A stretch of 64,000 nt of DNA from contig NZ_CP107006.1 of NCBI RefSeq assembly GCF_022867795.2, positions 372,001 through 436,000 on the forward strand, read 5' to 3'. Each line of letters begins with the position of its first letter. The stretch's first letter is position 1. The position numbers and the translations under genes are program-made. Under the pieces are notes generated by a model. It made no database searches, was not told the DNA's origin, and saw only the letters and a program-made list of their open reading frames with translations. This DNA comes from Chitinophaga horti. Its GTDB lineage: Bacteria; Bacteroidota; Bacteroidia; Chitinophagales; Chitinophagaceae. Positions 35,613 through 45,030 of this stretch are shown one piece after another.

Positions 35613-36896
35613 ATGCAATATATCCGTTACCCGGAAAAAAGCACCTGGAATAGCATCCTGCAAAGGCCGGCCTTCGATACACGTGACCTCGAAAGCCGTG
35701 TAGCGGCTATCCTGGATGATGTTAAAGCCAATGGCGATGCAGCTATCCGCAAATATGCGCTGCAGTTCGATAAGGCAGAACTGAATGAACTCAGCATCAG
35801 CGAAGCGCAGTTCGAAGCCGCTGCAGCACAGGTAAGCGAGGAGCTGAAGGCAGCCATCCAACAGGCAAAAAGTAATATTGAAACGTTCCATAAACGGCAG
35901 GCAGAAGCGACTACCGTCGTAGAAACAATGCCTGGCGTGCAATGCTGGCGCCGCGCCACGGCGATTGAGAAAGTGGGGTTGTACATTCCCGGCGGTTCCG
36001 CACCATTGTTCTCTACCATCCTGATGCTCGGCATTCCCGCTAAGCTCGCGGGCTGTAAGGAAATCGTGCTCTGTTCACCTGCAGGTAAAGGTGGCATTCA
36101 CCCTGCTATCCTTTACACCGCACAACTGGTGGGCATTACCCGCGTGTTCGGCATTGGTGGCGTACAGGCGATTGGCGCCATGGCCTACGGTACGGAAAGT
36201 GTACCACGGGTGTACAAAATCTTCGGTCCGGGTAACCAGTATGTTACCTGCGCCAAGCAACTGGTAAGCAAAGCCGGACTCGCCATCGATATGCCTGCAG
36301 GCCCTTCGGAAGTGGCGGTGCTGGCAGACGATACCTGTGTGCCTGATTTCGTAGCAGCTGATTTGTTGTCGCAGGCCGAGCATGGTCCGGACAGCCAGGT
36401 AGTATTGGTCACTACTTCAGAAAAAGTAATAACTGACGTGAAAGCCGCCGTGGAAAAACAGCTGGCCGAACTGCCCCGCCGCGATATCGCAGAAAAGGCA
36501 TTAGGCAACAGTAAACTGCTGCTCGTACAATCGCTGGATGAAGCCATGGAATTATTGAACGCCTATGCCCCCGAACACCTGATCGTGGCCTGTGCAGACG
36601 ATGAGGCCATCGCCGATCGGGTGGTAAATGCAGGCTCGGTGTTTCTCGGCAATTACTCTCCCGAAAGTGCAGGCGACTATGCTTCCGGTACCAACCACAC
36701 CTTGCCCACCAATGGCTATGCTACTGCCTACAGCGGCGTATCGCTCGACAGCTTTGTGAAGAAGATCACATTCCAGCGACTGAGCCACGAAGGCTTGCAG
36801 CAACTGGGGCCGTTCATCGAAACCATGGCCGCCGCAGAGGGGCTGGATGCACACAAACTGGCTGTAACCGTTCGTTTAAAAGCTATCAACAATTAA
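35613..36896 (+). CDS. hisD: Histidinol dehydrogenase
   Basis: A 427-residue zinc enzyme catalysing the last two oxidations, L-histidinol to L-histidine with NAD. It carries the signature A-G-P-S-E-V-A-V-L-A-D-D, the Q-A-E-H-G-P-D-S-Q zinc/catalytic segment and G-T-N-H-T-L-P-T near the C-terminus. Length and ends are normal. It starts 18 bp after hisG and is followed by hisC after 11 bp, in the classic G-D-C-B order. Confidence 0.96.
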   Translation: MQYIRYPEKSTWNSILQRPAFDTRDLESRVAAILDDVKANGDAAIRKYALQFDKAELNELSISEAQFEAAAAQVSEELKAAIQQAKSNIETFHKRQAEATTVVETMPGVQCWRRATAIEKVGLYIPGGSAPLFSTILMLGIPAKLAGCKEIVLCSPAGKGGIHPAILYTAQLVGITRVFGIGGVQAIGAMAYGTESVPRVYKIFGPGNQYVTCAKQLVSKAGLAIDMPAGPSEVAVLADDTCVPDFVAADLLSQAEHGPDSQVVLVTTSEKVITDVKAAVEKQLAELPRRDIAEKALGNSKLLLVQSLDEAMELLNAYAPEHLIVACADDEAIADRVVNAGSVFLGNYSPESAGDYASGTNHTLPTNGYATAYSGVSLDSFVKKITFQRLSHEGLQQLGPFIETMAAAEGLDAHKLAVTVRLKAINN

Positions 36897-36907
36897 TGCT
36901 TTGAATT

Positions 36908-37948
36908 ATGTTCGACTTAAATAATCTGCTTCGCGATAATATCAAAAGACTGGTGCCTTACTCTTCCGCAAGAGATGAGTTTAAAGGAGAAGCCAGCGTT
37001 TATCTCGATGCTAATGAAAATAGCTTCGGCTCACCGCTGCCAAAGGATTACAACCGTTACCCGGATCCCATGCAGTGGAAGATCAAATACAAACTGGCCG
37101 ACATTAAAGGTGTTCCGCCGCAAAATATTTTTCTCGGTAATGGCAGCGATGAATGTATAGATGTACTCTATCGTGCATTCTGTCGCCCGGGTGTTGATAA
37201 CGTGGTGCTTTGTCCACCGACTTATGGCATGTACGAAGTAAGTGCCAATATCAACGACACGGTTATCCGCAAAGTGAGCCTCACCGAAGATTTTCAACTT
37301 GACTTACCTGCGCTGGAGCAAGCCATCGATGAAAACACGAAACTCATTTTTATCTGTTCGCCCAATAACCCTACCGGTAATTCCATCAACCGTGAGGATA
37401 TTGAAATGGTGCTGAATAATTTCGATGGGATTGTAGTGATCGATGAAGCGTACATCAACTTCGCAAAACAAAAAACATTCATCCAGGAGCTTACGGAGTA
37501 TCCGAACCTGGTTGTGTTGCAAACCCTCTCCAAAGCCTGGGGACTCGCTGGTTTGCGCCTGGGTATGGCCTTTGCGGGTGAGCCTGTGATCGATGTGATG
37601 AATAAAATCAAGCCGCCGTATAACATCAATCAATCCACCCAGGAATTGGTAGAAGAAGCGTTGAACAACACAGAAAAGGTGAACGACTGGATCCGTGAAA
37701 CAGTGGCGGAGCGCGAAAAGCTCGTAGCCGGACTGTTACAGCTGCCCGTCGTACAAAAAGTATATCCCAGCGACGCCAACTTCGTACTGGCTAAAACGAC
37801 GGACGCGAAAGGTTTGTACAACAAACTGGTAGAACAGGGCATTATCGTACGCGATCGCTCTAAAGTGGAGCTGTGTGCAGGTTGCCTTCGCATTACCGTA
37901 GGCACGCCGGAAGAAAATGTTCAACTGTTAAACGCATTACAAGCATGA
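36908..37948 (+). CDS. hisC: Histidinol-phosphate aminotransferase
   Basis: A 346-residue PLP-dependent class I/II aminotransferase converting imidazole acetol-phosphate to histidinol-phosphate with glutamate. Visible motifs are [24 protein letters not shown] and the PLP lysine context [14 protein letters not shown]. Its stop codon overlaps the hisB start (ATGA at 37945-37948), so the two are translationally coupled. Confidence 0.96.
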   Translation: MFDLNNLLRDNIKRLVPYSSARDEFKGEASVYLDANENSFGSPLPKDYNRYPDPMQWKIKYKLADIKGVPPQNIFLGNGSDECIDVLYRAFCRPGVDNVVLCPPTYGMYEVSANINDTVIRKVSLTEDFQLDLPALEQAIDENTKLIFICSPNNPTGNSINREDIEMVLNNFDGIVVIDEAYINFAKQKTFIQELTEYPNLVVLQTLSKAWGLAGLRLGMAFAGEPVIDVMNKIKPPYNINQSTQELVEEALNNTEKVNDWIRETVAEREKLVAGLLQLPVVQKVYPSDANFVLAKTTDAKGLYNKLVEQGIIVRDRSKVELCAGCLRITVGTPEENVQLLNALQA

Positions 37949-39081
37949 AAAGAGTACTCTTCATCGACCGCGACGGCACCATGATCAAAGAACAGCCACC
38001 AACCTACCAGATCGACAGCCTGGAGAAAGTGGAGTTCTATCCCAAGGTATTTACTTATCTCGCTAAAATAGCCGCCGAACTGGATTATGAGCTGGTCATG
38101 GTGAGCAACCAGGACGGTATGGGTACAGATTCATTCCCGGAGGATACCTTCTGGCCCGCGCAAAAACACATTCTTCGTTCCTTTGAAAACGAAGGTGTGG
38201 TATTCGCCAACATCTGCATCGACTGCAGTTTTCCGCATGAGAACAAGCCCACCCGCAAACCGGGCACAGGCATGCTTACCCAATACCTGAGCGGCGATTA
38301 CGATATGGCCAACAGCTTCGTGATCGGGGATCGTATTACGGACGTGCAACTCGCCATGAACCTGGGTGCCAAAGCCATCTGGATGAAGGAAGATGCAGCA
38401 TTGGGTGCAACAGAAGTGAATGACGATGCGGCGAAACTGCAAAACGTTGTTGCGCTGGAAACCACCGACTGGCAAAGGATTTATGAGTTCCTGAAGATTG
38501 GCATCCGCGAAGTAGAACATGTTCGCACTACCAAGGAAACAGACATCCGTATAAAACTAAACCTCGACGGCACCGGTAAAGCGAACATCAGCACCGGCCT
38601 GCACTTCTTCGACCATATGCTCGATCAGATCGCGCGCCACGGCAGCATCGACCTCGAGATCATTGCTAAAGGAGATCTGCATATTGACGAGCATCATACG
38701 ATCGAAGACACGGGGATCGCGCTGGGAGAAGCCATTGGAGCCGCTTTGGCAGATAAAAAAGGCATGGAGCGTTATGGTTTCTGCCTGCCCATGGACGACT
38801 GTCTGGCCCAGGTAGCCATCGATTTCGGCGGTCGCAACTGGATCGTTTGGGATGCGGAGTTCAAAAGAGAGAAAGTAGGAGATATGCCGACTGAGATGTT
38901 TTTCCACTTCTTCAAATCCTTCTCAGACGCGGCAAAAGCCAACCTGAACGTGAAGGCGGAAGGCGAGAACGAGCATCATAAAATCGAGGCCATCTTTAAG
39001 ACTTTTGCTAAAGCGATTAAAATGGCGGTGAAGCGCAATCCTGATAAAATGCAGCTTCCCAGTACAAAGGGCGTGCTCTAA
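37945..39081 (+). CDS. hisB: Bifunctional histidinol-phosphatase / imidazoleglycerol-phosphate dehydratase
   Basis: A 378-residue fusion. The N-terminal HAD phosphatase (residues 1-165) has F-I-D-R-D-G-T and V-S-N-Q-D-G. The C-terminal dehydratase (about 190-378) has [22 protein letters not shown] and [10 protein letters not shown] manganese motifs. It performs steps 7 and 9 of the pathway. The E. coli enzyme binds zinc through C-x-H-x5-C-x-C; here the aligned segment is [14 protein letters not shown], and none of the four ligands is kept at its position. The start overlaps hisC by four bases. Confidence 0.95.
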   Translation: MKRVLFIDRDGTMIKEQPPTYQIDSLEKVEFYPKVFTYLAKIAAELDYELVMVSNQDGMGTDSFPEDTFWPAQKHILRSFENEGVVFANICIDCSFPHENKPTRKPGTGMLTQYLSGDYDMANSFVIGDRITDVQLAMNLGAKAIWMKEDAALGATEVNDDAAKLQNVVALETTDWQRIYEFLKIGIREVEHVRTTKETDIRIKLNLDGTGKANISTGLHFFDHMLDQIARHGSIDLEIIAKGDLHIDEHHTIEDTGIALGEAIGAALADKKGMERYGFCLPMDDCLAQVAIDFGGRNWIVWDAEFKREKVGDMPTEMFFHFFKSFSDAAKANLNVKAEGENEHHKIEAIFKTFAKAIKMAVKRNPDKMQLPSTKGVL

Positions 39082-39087
39082 AATAAA

Positions 39088-39119
39088 TTTGTAATTGTGC
39101 GAAATTCCTTGCATATTTG
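39088..39119 (+). promoter_or_regulatory. Promoter of the trp operon (-33/-7 type)
   Basis: TTTG at 39088-39091 and CATATTTG at 39112-39119 resemble TTTG / TAnnTTTG with a 20-base spacer. It lies 7 bp after the hisB stop codon, so the trp genes and everything downstream have a promoter inside the histidine operon. Predicted start of transcription is about 39124. Confidence 0.65.
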
Positions 39120-39127
39120 TTCCCGAT

Positions 39128-39187
39128 ATGACAAAGACTTTCACATACAAATATTGGTGGCACGTTTCCAGAGCTTACGCTGTGTAA
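39128..39187 (+). CDS. trpL: Tryptophan operon leader peptide
   Basis: A 19-codon frame, M-T-K-T-F-T-Y-K-Y-W-W-H-V-S-R-A-Y-A-V, with consecutive Trp codons at 39155-39160. It is followed by a terminator and trpE. It senses Trp-tRNA charging by ribosome stalling. Like the His leader, it has no Shine-Dalgarno site and begins a few bases after the predicted transcription start. Confidence 0.9.
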   Translation: MTKTFTYKYWWHVSRAYAV

Positions 39188-39255
39188 CAGTGCCATGTTT
39201 GTATTACAAATATTTGAAGGCTCGCTGGTACACAGCGGGCCTTCTGCTTTTTAGG
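39146..39255 (+). promoter_or_regulatory. Tryptophan attenuator (pause hairpin, antiterminator, terminator)
   Basis: The leader hairpin joins TACAAA / TTTGTA (39146-39151 with 39198-39203) and TGGCAC / GTGCCA (39158-39163 with 39190-39195). The antiterminator joins CGCTGTGTA (39178-39186) and TACACAGCG (39229-39237). The terminator joins GAAGGCTCGCTG (39216-39227) and CAGCGGGCCTTC (39233-39244), followed by TGCTTTTT. The antiterminator takes the top of the 3' terminator arm, so the two exclude each other. Stalling at the Trp pair opens the first hairpin and favours antitermination. Confidence 0.88.
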
Positions 39256-39353
39256 CCGGTTCCGGAACGGAGAAAGAAGCGAAATATCCGAAAGTAATAT
39301 TCAGCCATCCCCGGGCAAAACGCCTGGTACAAAAGTCAACACTGCGTTCTATC

Positions 39354-40763
39354 ATGAAACAGATTGAGGTACGGACGAAATACAAACAAATGCTGGCCGA
39401 TGTGTTTACGCCGGTGAGCATTTACCTGCGAATCAGGGACAAATTTCCTGGCTCCATCCTCCTGGAGAGCACGGACTCCCACGCCAGCGAAAACAGTTAC
39501 TCTTTTATTGCCATCAAACCTATTGCAGGTATTGAAGTAACGTCCACGGATATTTTCGAATTCAAATACCCTAACCGGGAACCGGAACGCCGGCAGTTAA
39601 GCAGTCCGGCCGAAGTGTTAAAGGAAATGGATAACTTCTTAAAGAGCTTCAAGTTCGTTGAGAAGTCGCCCGTTCCGTTTACAGAAGGGCTTTACGGCTA
39701 CAGTACGTTTGATTCCGTACAGTTCTTTGAAACCATCAAGTTCCAGAAGCGCGAAGCGAACGGCAACACCATTCCACTCATGCGCTATCGTTTCTATCAA
39801 TATGTGATCGTTATCAATCACTTTAAAGATGAAATGTATCTCTGCGAAAACGCGATAGATGGGGTGGAAAGCGAGTTTGACCAGATTGAATCGCTCATCC
39901 GCATTAAAGATTTCCCGGCGTATCCGTTCGCACCAAAAGGAGAGGAACAGAGTAATATGACCGGCGAGCAATACATGCAAATGGTAGAAAAGGGCCGCGA
40001 ACACTGCTTTCGCGGAGATGTTTTCCAGATCGTATTGTCCCGCTCTTTCTCCCAGCAATTCTCCGGTGACGAGTTTAACGTGTATCGCGCCCTTCGCTCC
40101 ATTAACCCTTCCCCTTATCTTTTTTACTTTGATTACGGTGATTATAAACTGATGGGTTCTTCGCCCGAAGCGCAGTTAATTATGCGCAATGGTAAAGCGG
40201 TGATCCATCCTATTGCCGGCACGTTCCGTCGTACGGGCAACGATGAGCAGGACAAACAACTGGCCGCACAGCTTTTGGAGGATCCGAAAGAAAATGCGGA
40301 ACATGTGATGCTCGTAGACCTTGCCCGCAACGACCTTAGCAGGCACGCGACGGAAGTGGAAGTAACTTCTTACAGGCAGATCCATTTCTATTCGCATGTG
40401 ATTCACCTGGTAAGTGAAGTAACCGGCAAGATCAACGGAGGTATACCGCCATTCAGCATCCTGGCAGATACGTTCCCGGCAGGCACGCTTTCCGGCGCAC
40501 CGAAATTTAAAGCTATGGAACTGATCGACAAATATGAACCTACCTCGCGCGGCTTCTACGGCGGTTGCGTTGGTTTCGTAGGCTTCAACGGCGACTTTAA
40601 TCACGCGATCATGATCCGCTCTATGCTGAGCAAAAACAACACACTGTACTACCAGGCCGGGGCAGGCGTTGTCGCCAAATCGGTAGCCAAATCCGAACTG
40701 GAAGAAGTGAACAACAAACTGAATGCACTGAAACAGGCCATCATCAAGGCGCAAAACATCTGA
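39354..40763 (+). CDS. trpE: Anthranilate synthase component I
   Basis: A 469-residue enzyme converting chorismate to anthranilate with ammonia from TrpG. The N-terminal S-I-L-L-E-S-T-D-S motif corresponds to the LLES tryptophan feedback site. The catalytic half shows P-S-P-Y-L-F-Y, G-S-S-P-E, P-I-A-G-T-F-R-R-T, D-L-A-R-N-D and F-P-A-G-T-L-S-G-A-P-K. It is full length. A 166-bp gap separates it from the leader peptide; trpG begins 2 bp after its stop. Confidence 0.96.
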   Translation: MKQIEVRTKYKQMLADVFTPVSIYLRIRDKFPGSILLESTDSHASENSYSFIAIKPIAGIEVTSTDIFEFKYPNREPERRQLSSPAEVLKEMDNFLKSFKFVEKSPVPFTEGLYGYSTFDSVQFFETIKFQKREANGNTIPLMRYRFYQYVIVINHFKDEMYLCENAIDGVESEFDQIESLIRIKDFPAYPFAPKGEEQSNMTGEQYMQMVEKGREHCFRGDVFQIVLSRSFSQQFSGDEFNVYRALRSINPSPYLFYFDYGDYKLMGSSPEAQLIMRNGKAVIHPIAGTFRRTGNDEQDKQLAAQLLEDPKENAEHVMLVDLARNDLSRHATEVEVTSYRQIHFYSHVIHLVSEVTGKINGGIPPFSILADTFPAGTLSGAPKFKAMELIDKYEPTSRGFYGGCVGFVGFNGDFNHAIMIRSMLSKNNTLYYQAGAGVVAKSVAKSELEEVNNKLNALKQAIIKAQNI

Positions 40764-40765
40764 CA

Positions 40766-41335
40766 ATGAACATCCTCGTTTTCGATAACTACGATTCTTT
40801 CACCTATAACCTGGTGCACCTGGTGGAGAAGATCATCAACGGTAAAGTGACAGTGCACCGTAATGATAAGATCAGGCTGGAAGACGTTAAAGCGTATGAT
40901 AAGATTATTTTGTCGCCTGGTCCTGGCATTCCTGAAGAAGCAGGTTTACTGCTTCCGCTGATCAAAGAATATGCGGCCAGTAAGTCCATATTCGGCGTAT
41001 GCCTCGGTCAGCAAGCCATTGGCGAAGCCTTTGGCGGCAAATTAATCAATCTTTCCGAAGTATATCATGGCGTAGCCACGCCTGTAAACATCATATCCCG
41101 CAGCGGCAGGCTGTTTAATCAACTGCCCGATGAGCTGGAAGTGGGGCGTTACCATTCCTGGGTAGTGGATGAAAAATCATTGCCCGCCGAACTGGAAATT
41201 ACCGCCAAAGATGCACATGGTTATGTAATGGCGTTACAGCATACTACTTACGACGTAAGCGGTGTACAGTTCCATCCCGAAAGCGTGCTCACACCAAGAG
41301 GAGAGCAGATTTTGCGGAACTGGCTGGAGAAATAG
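40766..41335 (+). CDS. trpG: Anthranilate synthase component II (glutamine amidotransferase)
   Basis: A 189-residue class I glutaminase supplying ammonia to TrpE. The nucleophile is in F-G-V-C-L-G-Q-Q-A-I and the His/Glu pair in V-Q-F-H-P-E-S-V. It starts D-N-Y-D-S-F-T-Y-N-L, typical of TrpG/PabA. It may also serve p-aminobenzoate synthesis, as in other bacteria, but its place in the trp operon favours the anthranilate role. Confidence 0.96.
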   Translation: MNILVFDNYDSFTYNLVHLVEKIINGKVTVHRNDKIRLEDVKAYDKIILSPGPGIPEEAGLLLPLIKEYAASKSIFGVCLGQQAIGEAFGGKLINLSEVYHGVATPVNIISRSGRLFNQLPDELEVGRYHSWVVDEKSLPAELEITAKDAHGYVMALQHTTYDVSGVQFHPESVLTPRGEQILRNWLEK

Positions 41336-41371
41336 GCAACCACTTTTTTCTCACCATTAACATCAAACCAA

Positions 41372-42364
41372 ATGAAAAAAATACTCAATTATCTTTTCGA
41401 ACATAAAACATTTACCCGCGAAGGCGCAAAAGAAATCCTGACCGGCATTGGCAAAGGCCAATACAATGAAAGCGAACTCGCAGCATTTATGACCGTGTTC
41501 CTCATGCGCACCATTACCATTGACGAGCTGCTCGGCTTCCGGGAAGCTTTGCTGGAGATGTGCGTGCCCGTCGATTTGAACGGCCACGACGTGCTTGATA
41601 TCGTAGGTACTGGCGGCGATCAGAAGAACACGTTCAACATCTCCACCTTATCCTGCTTCATCGTAGCCGGTGCGGGTGGTAAAGTAGCGAAGCATGGCAA
41701 CTACGGCGTATCGTCCGTAAGCGGCGCTTCCAACGTGATGGAGCTGGTTGGCTACAAATTCAAAAATAACCAGGACGCACTGAAGAAAGAACTGGAAGAA
41801 GCAGGCATCTGTTTCCTGCATGCGCCACTGTTTCACCCGGCTTTAAAGAACGTAGCGCCTGTGCGTCGTCAGTTGGGGGTTCGTACGTTCTTCAATATGT
41901 TGGGCCCACTGGTAAATCCGGCTTTCGCAAAATCACAGCTGATAGGCGTGTATAGTCTTGAAATGGCGAGGATTTATAACTATCTTTTCCAACAGACCGA
42001 TAAACGCTTCGTGATTGTGCACAGCCTGGACGGTTACGATGAAATTTCGCTCACCGGCGATACCAAAGTAATATCCAACCTGGGCGAACATAACTGGACG
42101 CCAGAGGCACTGGGCAAACGTAAAGTAACGCCGCAGGATATTTACGGCGGTGCTACTACCGAAGAAGCAGCCAGGATTTTTACTAAGGTGCTGAAGGGCG
42201 AAGGTACCTGGGCGCAAAACTCTGTAGTACTGGCTAATTCCGCTATGGGATTACATTGCCTGGGTACTTACAAGGATTATGATAGCTGTTTCCAGGCGGC
42301 GGTAGAATCGCTGGAATCGGGCAAAGCGTACAAGTCATTCCAAAAATTGATCAGTCTCCAATAA
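41372..42364 (+). CDS. trpD: Anthranilate phosphoribosyltransferase
   Basis: A 330-residue enzyme joining anthranilate and PRPP. It has the PRPP loop D-I-V-G-T-G-G-D (about residue 75), K-H-G-N-Y-G-V-S-S and the R-R-Q-L-G-V-R-T-F-F-N-M-L-G-P-L-V-N-P segment. It is not fused to trpG, as is usual in Bacteroidota. It starts 36 bp after trpG and is followed by trpC after 8 bp. Confidence 0.96.
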   Translation: MKKILNYLFEHKTFTREGAKEILTGIGKGQYNESELAAFMTVFLMRTITIDELLGFREALLEMCVPVDLNGHDVLDIVGTGGDQKNTFNISTLSCFIVAGAGGKVAKHGNYGVSSVSGASNVMELVGYKFKNNQDALKKELEEAGICFLHAPLFHPALKNVAPVRRQLGVRTFFNMLGPLVNPAFAKSQLIGVYSLEMARIYNYLFQQTDKRFVIVHSLDGYDEISLTGDTKVISNLGEHNWTPEALGKRKVTPQDIYGGATTEEAARIFTKVLKGEGTWAQNSVVLANSAMGLHCLGTYKDYDSCFQAAVESLESGKAYKSFQKLISLQ

Positions 42365-42372
42365 ACACCGGC

Positions 42373-43176
42373 ATGAAAAACATTTTATCTGAGATCGTTG
42401 AAACCAAGAAGGTAGAAGTGGCGGAGCGCAAGAAACTGCGCAGCATCGAAGACTTGAACCGGTCGCCTTTATACAGATGTAATCCATTTTCCCTTCGCGA
42501 GTTCCTGCGTATGCCGGACCGTACAGGCATCATTGCCGAGTTTAAACGTAAATCACCGTCCAAAGGAATTATCAATGACCGGTATTCGGTGAAAGATATT
42601 ACCTGCGCGTATTCTCGTTACGGTGCTTCGGGTCTGTCAGTACTGACCGATGGTCCTTACTTTGGCGGGTCTGTAGAAGATCTGAAAGAAGCGCGTGCGA
42701 TCAACCGCATCCCCATTTTGCGTAAAGATTTTGTGATAGATGAATACCAGATTGCCGAAGCGAAAGCGATTGGTGCGGATGTAATCCTGTTGATCGCAGA
42801 GTGTTTAACGAAAGACGAGGTAGCGCATCTCTCTAAATATGCCGAAGACCTTGGCCTGGAAGTGTTGCTGGAAGTGAACAGTTTGCCCCAGTTAGAAAAA
42901 GTGGCGCCTTCTGTACACCTGGTAGGCGTGAATAACCGCGACCTCACTACGTTTACCGTGGACATTAACCGCTCGTTCGAACTGGCAGAACAGATTCCTT
43001 CAGATAAATATAAAGTAGCCGAAAGCGGTATTAATGATGTGGCGAGCATCGTGTCGCTTAAGAAAGCAGGCTTCGATGGCTTCCTGATCGGTGAGCATTT
43101 TATGAAGCAGGAAAATCCACCAGCTTCCTTTGAAACCTTCGCCAATTACCTGAAGGAGCAACTGAAAAGCATATGA
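42373..43176 (+). CDS. trpC: Indole-3-glycerol-phosphate synthase
   Basis: A 267-residue TIM-barrel enzyme closing the indole ring. Signature I-I-A-E-F-K-R-K-S-P-S-K-G, the catalytic lysine in L-R-K-D-F-V-I-D-E-Y-Q, and V-A-E-S-G-I near the C-terminus are all present. It is monofunctional, and its last four bases overlap the start of trpF (ATGA), which encodes the preceding reaction as a separate protein. Confidence 0.96.
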   Translation: MKNILSEIVETKKVEVAERKKLRSIEDLNRSPLYRCNPFSLREFLRMPDRTGIIAEFKRKSPSKGIINDRYSVKDITCAYSRYGASGLSVLTDGPYFGGSVEDLKEARAINRIPILRKDFVIDEYQIAEAKAIGADVILLIAECLTKDEVAHLSKYAEDLGLEVLLEVNSLPQLEKVAPSVHLVGVNNRDLTTFTVDINRSFELAEQIPSDKYKVAESGINDVASIVSLKKAGFDGFLIGEHFMKQENPPASFETFANYLKEQLKSI

Positions 43177-43808
43177 AAGTAAAAGTTTGCGGCATCACGA
43201 AAGCAGCGCAACTGGCATCGCTGGTAGCAGGCGGCGCGGACTACGCCGGCTTCATTTTCTACGAACGCTCCCCGCGTTTTGCAGGCAATAAGCTGGATGC
43301 GCGCACCGTGCGCGAAGTGGGCAATGGCATCCGCAAAGTGGGCGTGTTCGTAAATGCGCCCCAACAGCAGGTATTGCAGATCATCAGGGATTACGGTCTG
43401 GATGCGGCACAACTGCACGGCGACGAATCACCTGAATACTGCGCCGCTGTAAAAACCGCAACCGTCGTGATTAAAGCGTTCCGGATTGGTGGCGAGATGA
43501 GCAGCCTGGACGCATTGGCCGCTTATGAAGGTGTTTGCGACTACTTTTTGTTCGATACAGCGGGCAAAGATTATGGTGGCAACGGTCAGTTGTTCGACTG
43601 GACATTGCTGGAGCAGTACCCGTACAAAACACCTTTTTTCCTGAGCGGCGGTATTGGTCCGGCGCAGGTACAAATCTTGCTGGACCTGAAGTTGCCCGGC
43701 TTGTTCGCGGTAGATGTGAACAGCAAGTTCGAAACGGCACCCGGCGTAAAGGACATGCAGCAGGTGCAGACTTTTATCGATAACATTAAACAATCACCCG
43801 TAAAATAA
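43173..43808 (+). CDS. trpF: Phosphoribosylanthranilate isomerase
   Basis: A 211-residue TIM-barrel enzyme for the Amadori rearrangement of phosphoribosylanthranilate. V-K-V-C-G-I-T-K at the N-terminus holds the catalytic cysteine. [17 protein letters not shown] and F-L-S-G-G-I-G follow. The start codon overlaps the trpC stop (ATGA at 43173-43176), so translation is coupled. trpB begins 7 bp after its stop. Confidence 0.95.
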   Translation: MKVKVCGITKAAQLASLVAGGADYAGFIFYERSPRFAGNKLDARTVREVGNGIRKVGVFVNAPQQQVLQIIRDYGLDAAQLHGDESPEYCAAVKTATVVIKAFRIGGEMSSLDALAAYEGVCDYFLFDTAGKDYGGNGQLFDWTLLEQYPYKTPFFLSGGIGPAQVQILLDLKLPGLFAVDVNSKFETAPGVKDMQQVQTFIDNIKQSPVK

Positions 43809-43815
43809 ACTTACG

Positions 43816-45024
43816 ATGAACATAGCGGTTAACACGAAGGGATCTAAGTATCATGTTAATGAGAAAGGCTACTATGGCAGGTTCGGCGGCGCTTACATCC
43901 CCGAAATGCTGTACCCGAACGTAGAAGAGCTGCGTACAAAGTACCTGGAGATCATGAGCGAACCCTCGTTCCAGCAGGAGTTTGAAGCCCTGCTGCGCGA
44001 CTATGTAGGCCGCCCTTCTCCATTATACCTCGCAAAACGATTGTCAGAAAAATATGGCGCGCAGATTTACCTGAAACGTGAAGACCTTAACCACACCGGC
44101 GCTCATAAAATCAACAATACCATCGGCCAGATATTACTGGCAAAACGCCTCGGTAAAAAGCGCATTATCGCAGAAACCGGCGCGGGACAGCACGGCGTAG
44201 CCACGGCTACCGTTTGTGCGTTGATGGGATTAGAGTGCATCGTGTACATGGGTAGCGTAGATATTCAGCGCCAGGCGCCTAACGTGGCCCGTATGAAAAT
44301 GCTGGGTGCAGAGGTTATTGCCGCCACCAGCGGCAGCCAAACCCTGAAGGACGCAACGAACGAAGCCATCCGCGACTGGATCAACAATCCGGTGGACACA
44401 CATTATATCATCGGCTCCGTAGTAGGACCGCATCCTTATCCGGACATGGTGGCCCGCTTTCAATCTGTGATCAGTGAAGAGATTCGCGCACAGCTGAAAG
44501 AGAAAACAGGTAATGAATTGCCGGCTTACGTGATCGCCTGTGTAGGCGGCGGTAGCAATGCGGCCGGTACATTCTTCCATTTTACTGAAGAGGAAGGCGT
44601 GAAGCTCGTTGCCGTAGAAGCAGCCGGCCAGGGTGTGCATAGCGGTTACTCCGCAGCTACTTCCCAGTTGGGTAAGATAGGGGTGATACATGCGAGCAAA
44701 ACCCTGCTCATGCAAACCGAAGATGGCCAGATCGTAGAGCCACACTCTATTTCCGCTGGTCTGGATTACCCGGGCGTTGGACCGATGCATGCGCATTTGT
44801 ACGAAAGCGGCCGCGGGCTATTCCTGAATGCGACCGATGATGAATCGCTGCAGGCGGCCTACGAGCTTTGCCGGCTCGAAGGTATTATCCCCGCCCTGGA
44901 AAGCGCGCACGCACTGGCAAAACTGAAGGAGCTGGAGCTGAAACCATCCGACGTAGTGGTAGTTTGCCTCTCCGGCCGCGGCGATAAAGACCTGGAAACT
45001 TATATCAAAAATCTTCAAAAATAA
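43816..45024 (+). CDS. trpB: Tryptophan synthase beta chain
   Basis: A 402-residue PLP enzyme joining indole and serine. The PLP lysine lies in [11 protein letters not shown]. The phosphate-binding C-V-G-G-G-S-N-A and [10 protein letters not shown] motifs are intact. It starts with a short extension before [13 protein letters not shown], the normal TrpB1 start. It pairs with TrpA encoded 6 bp downstream. Confidence 0.97.
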   Translation: MNIAVNTKGSKYHVNEKGYYGRFGGAYIPEMLYPNVEELRTKYLEIMSEPSFQQEFEALLRDYVGRPSPLYLAKRLSEKYGAQIYLKREDLNHTGAHKINNTIGQILLAKRLGKKRIIAETGAGQHGVATATVCALMGLECIVYMGSVDIQRQAPNVARMKMLGAEVIAATSGSQTLKDATNEAIRDWINNPVDTHYIIGSVVGPHPYPDMVARFQSVISEEIRAQLKEKTGNELPAYVIACVGGGSNAAGTFFHFTEEEGVKLVAVEAAGQGVHSGYSAATSQLGKIGVIHASKTLLMQTEDGQIVEPHSISAGLDYPGVGPMHAHLYESGRGLFLNATDDESLQAAYELCRLEGIIPALESAHALAKLKELELKPSDVVVVCLSGRGDKDLETYIKNLQK

Positions 45025-45030
45025 GAGGCA

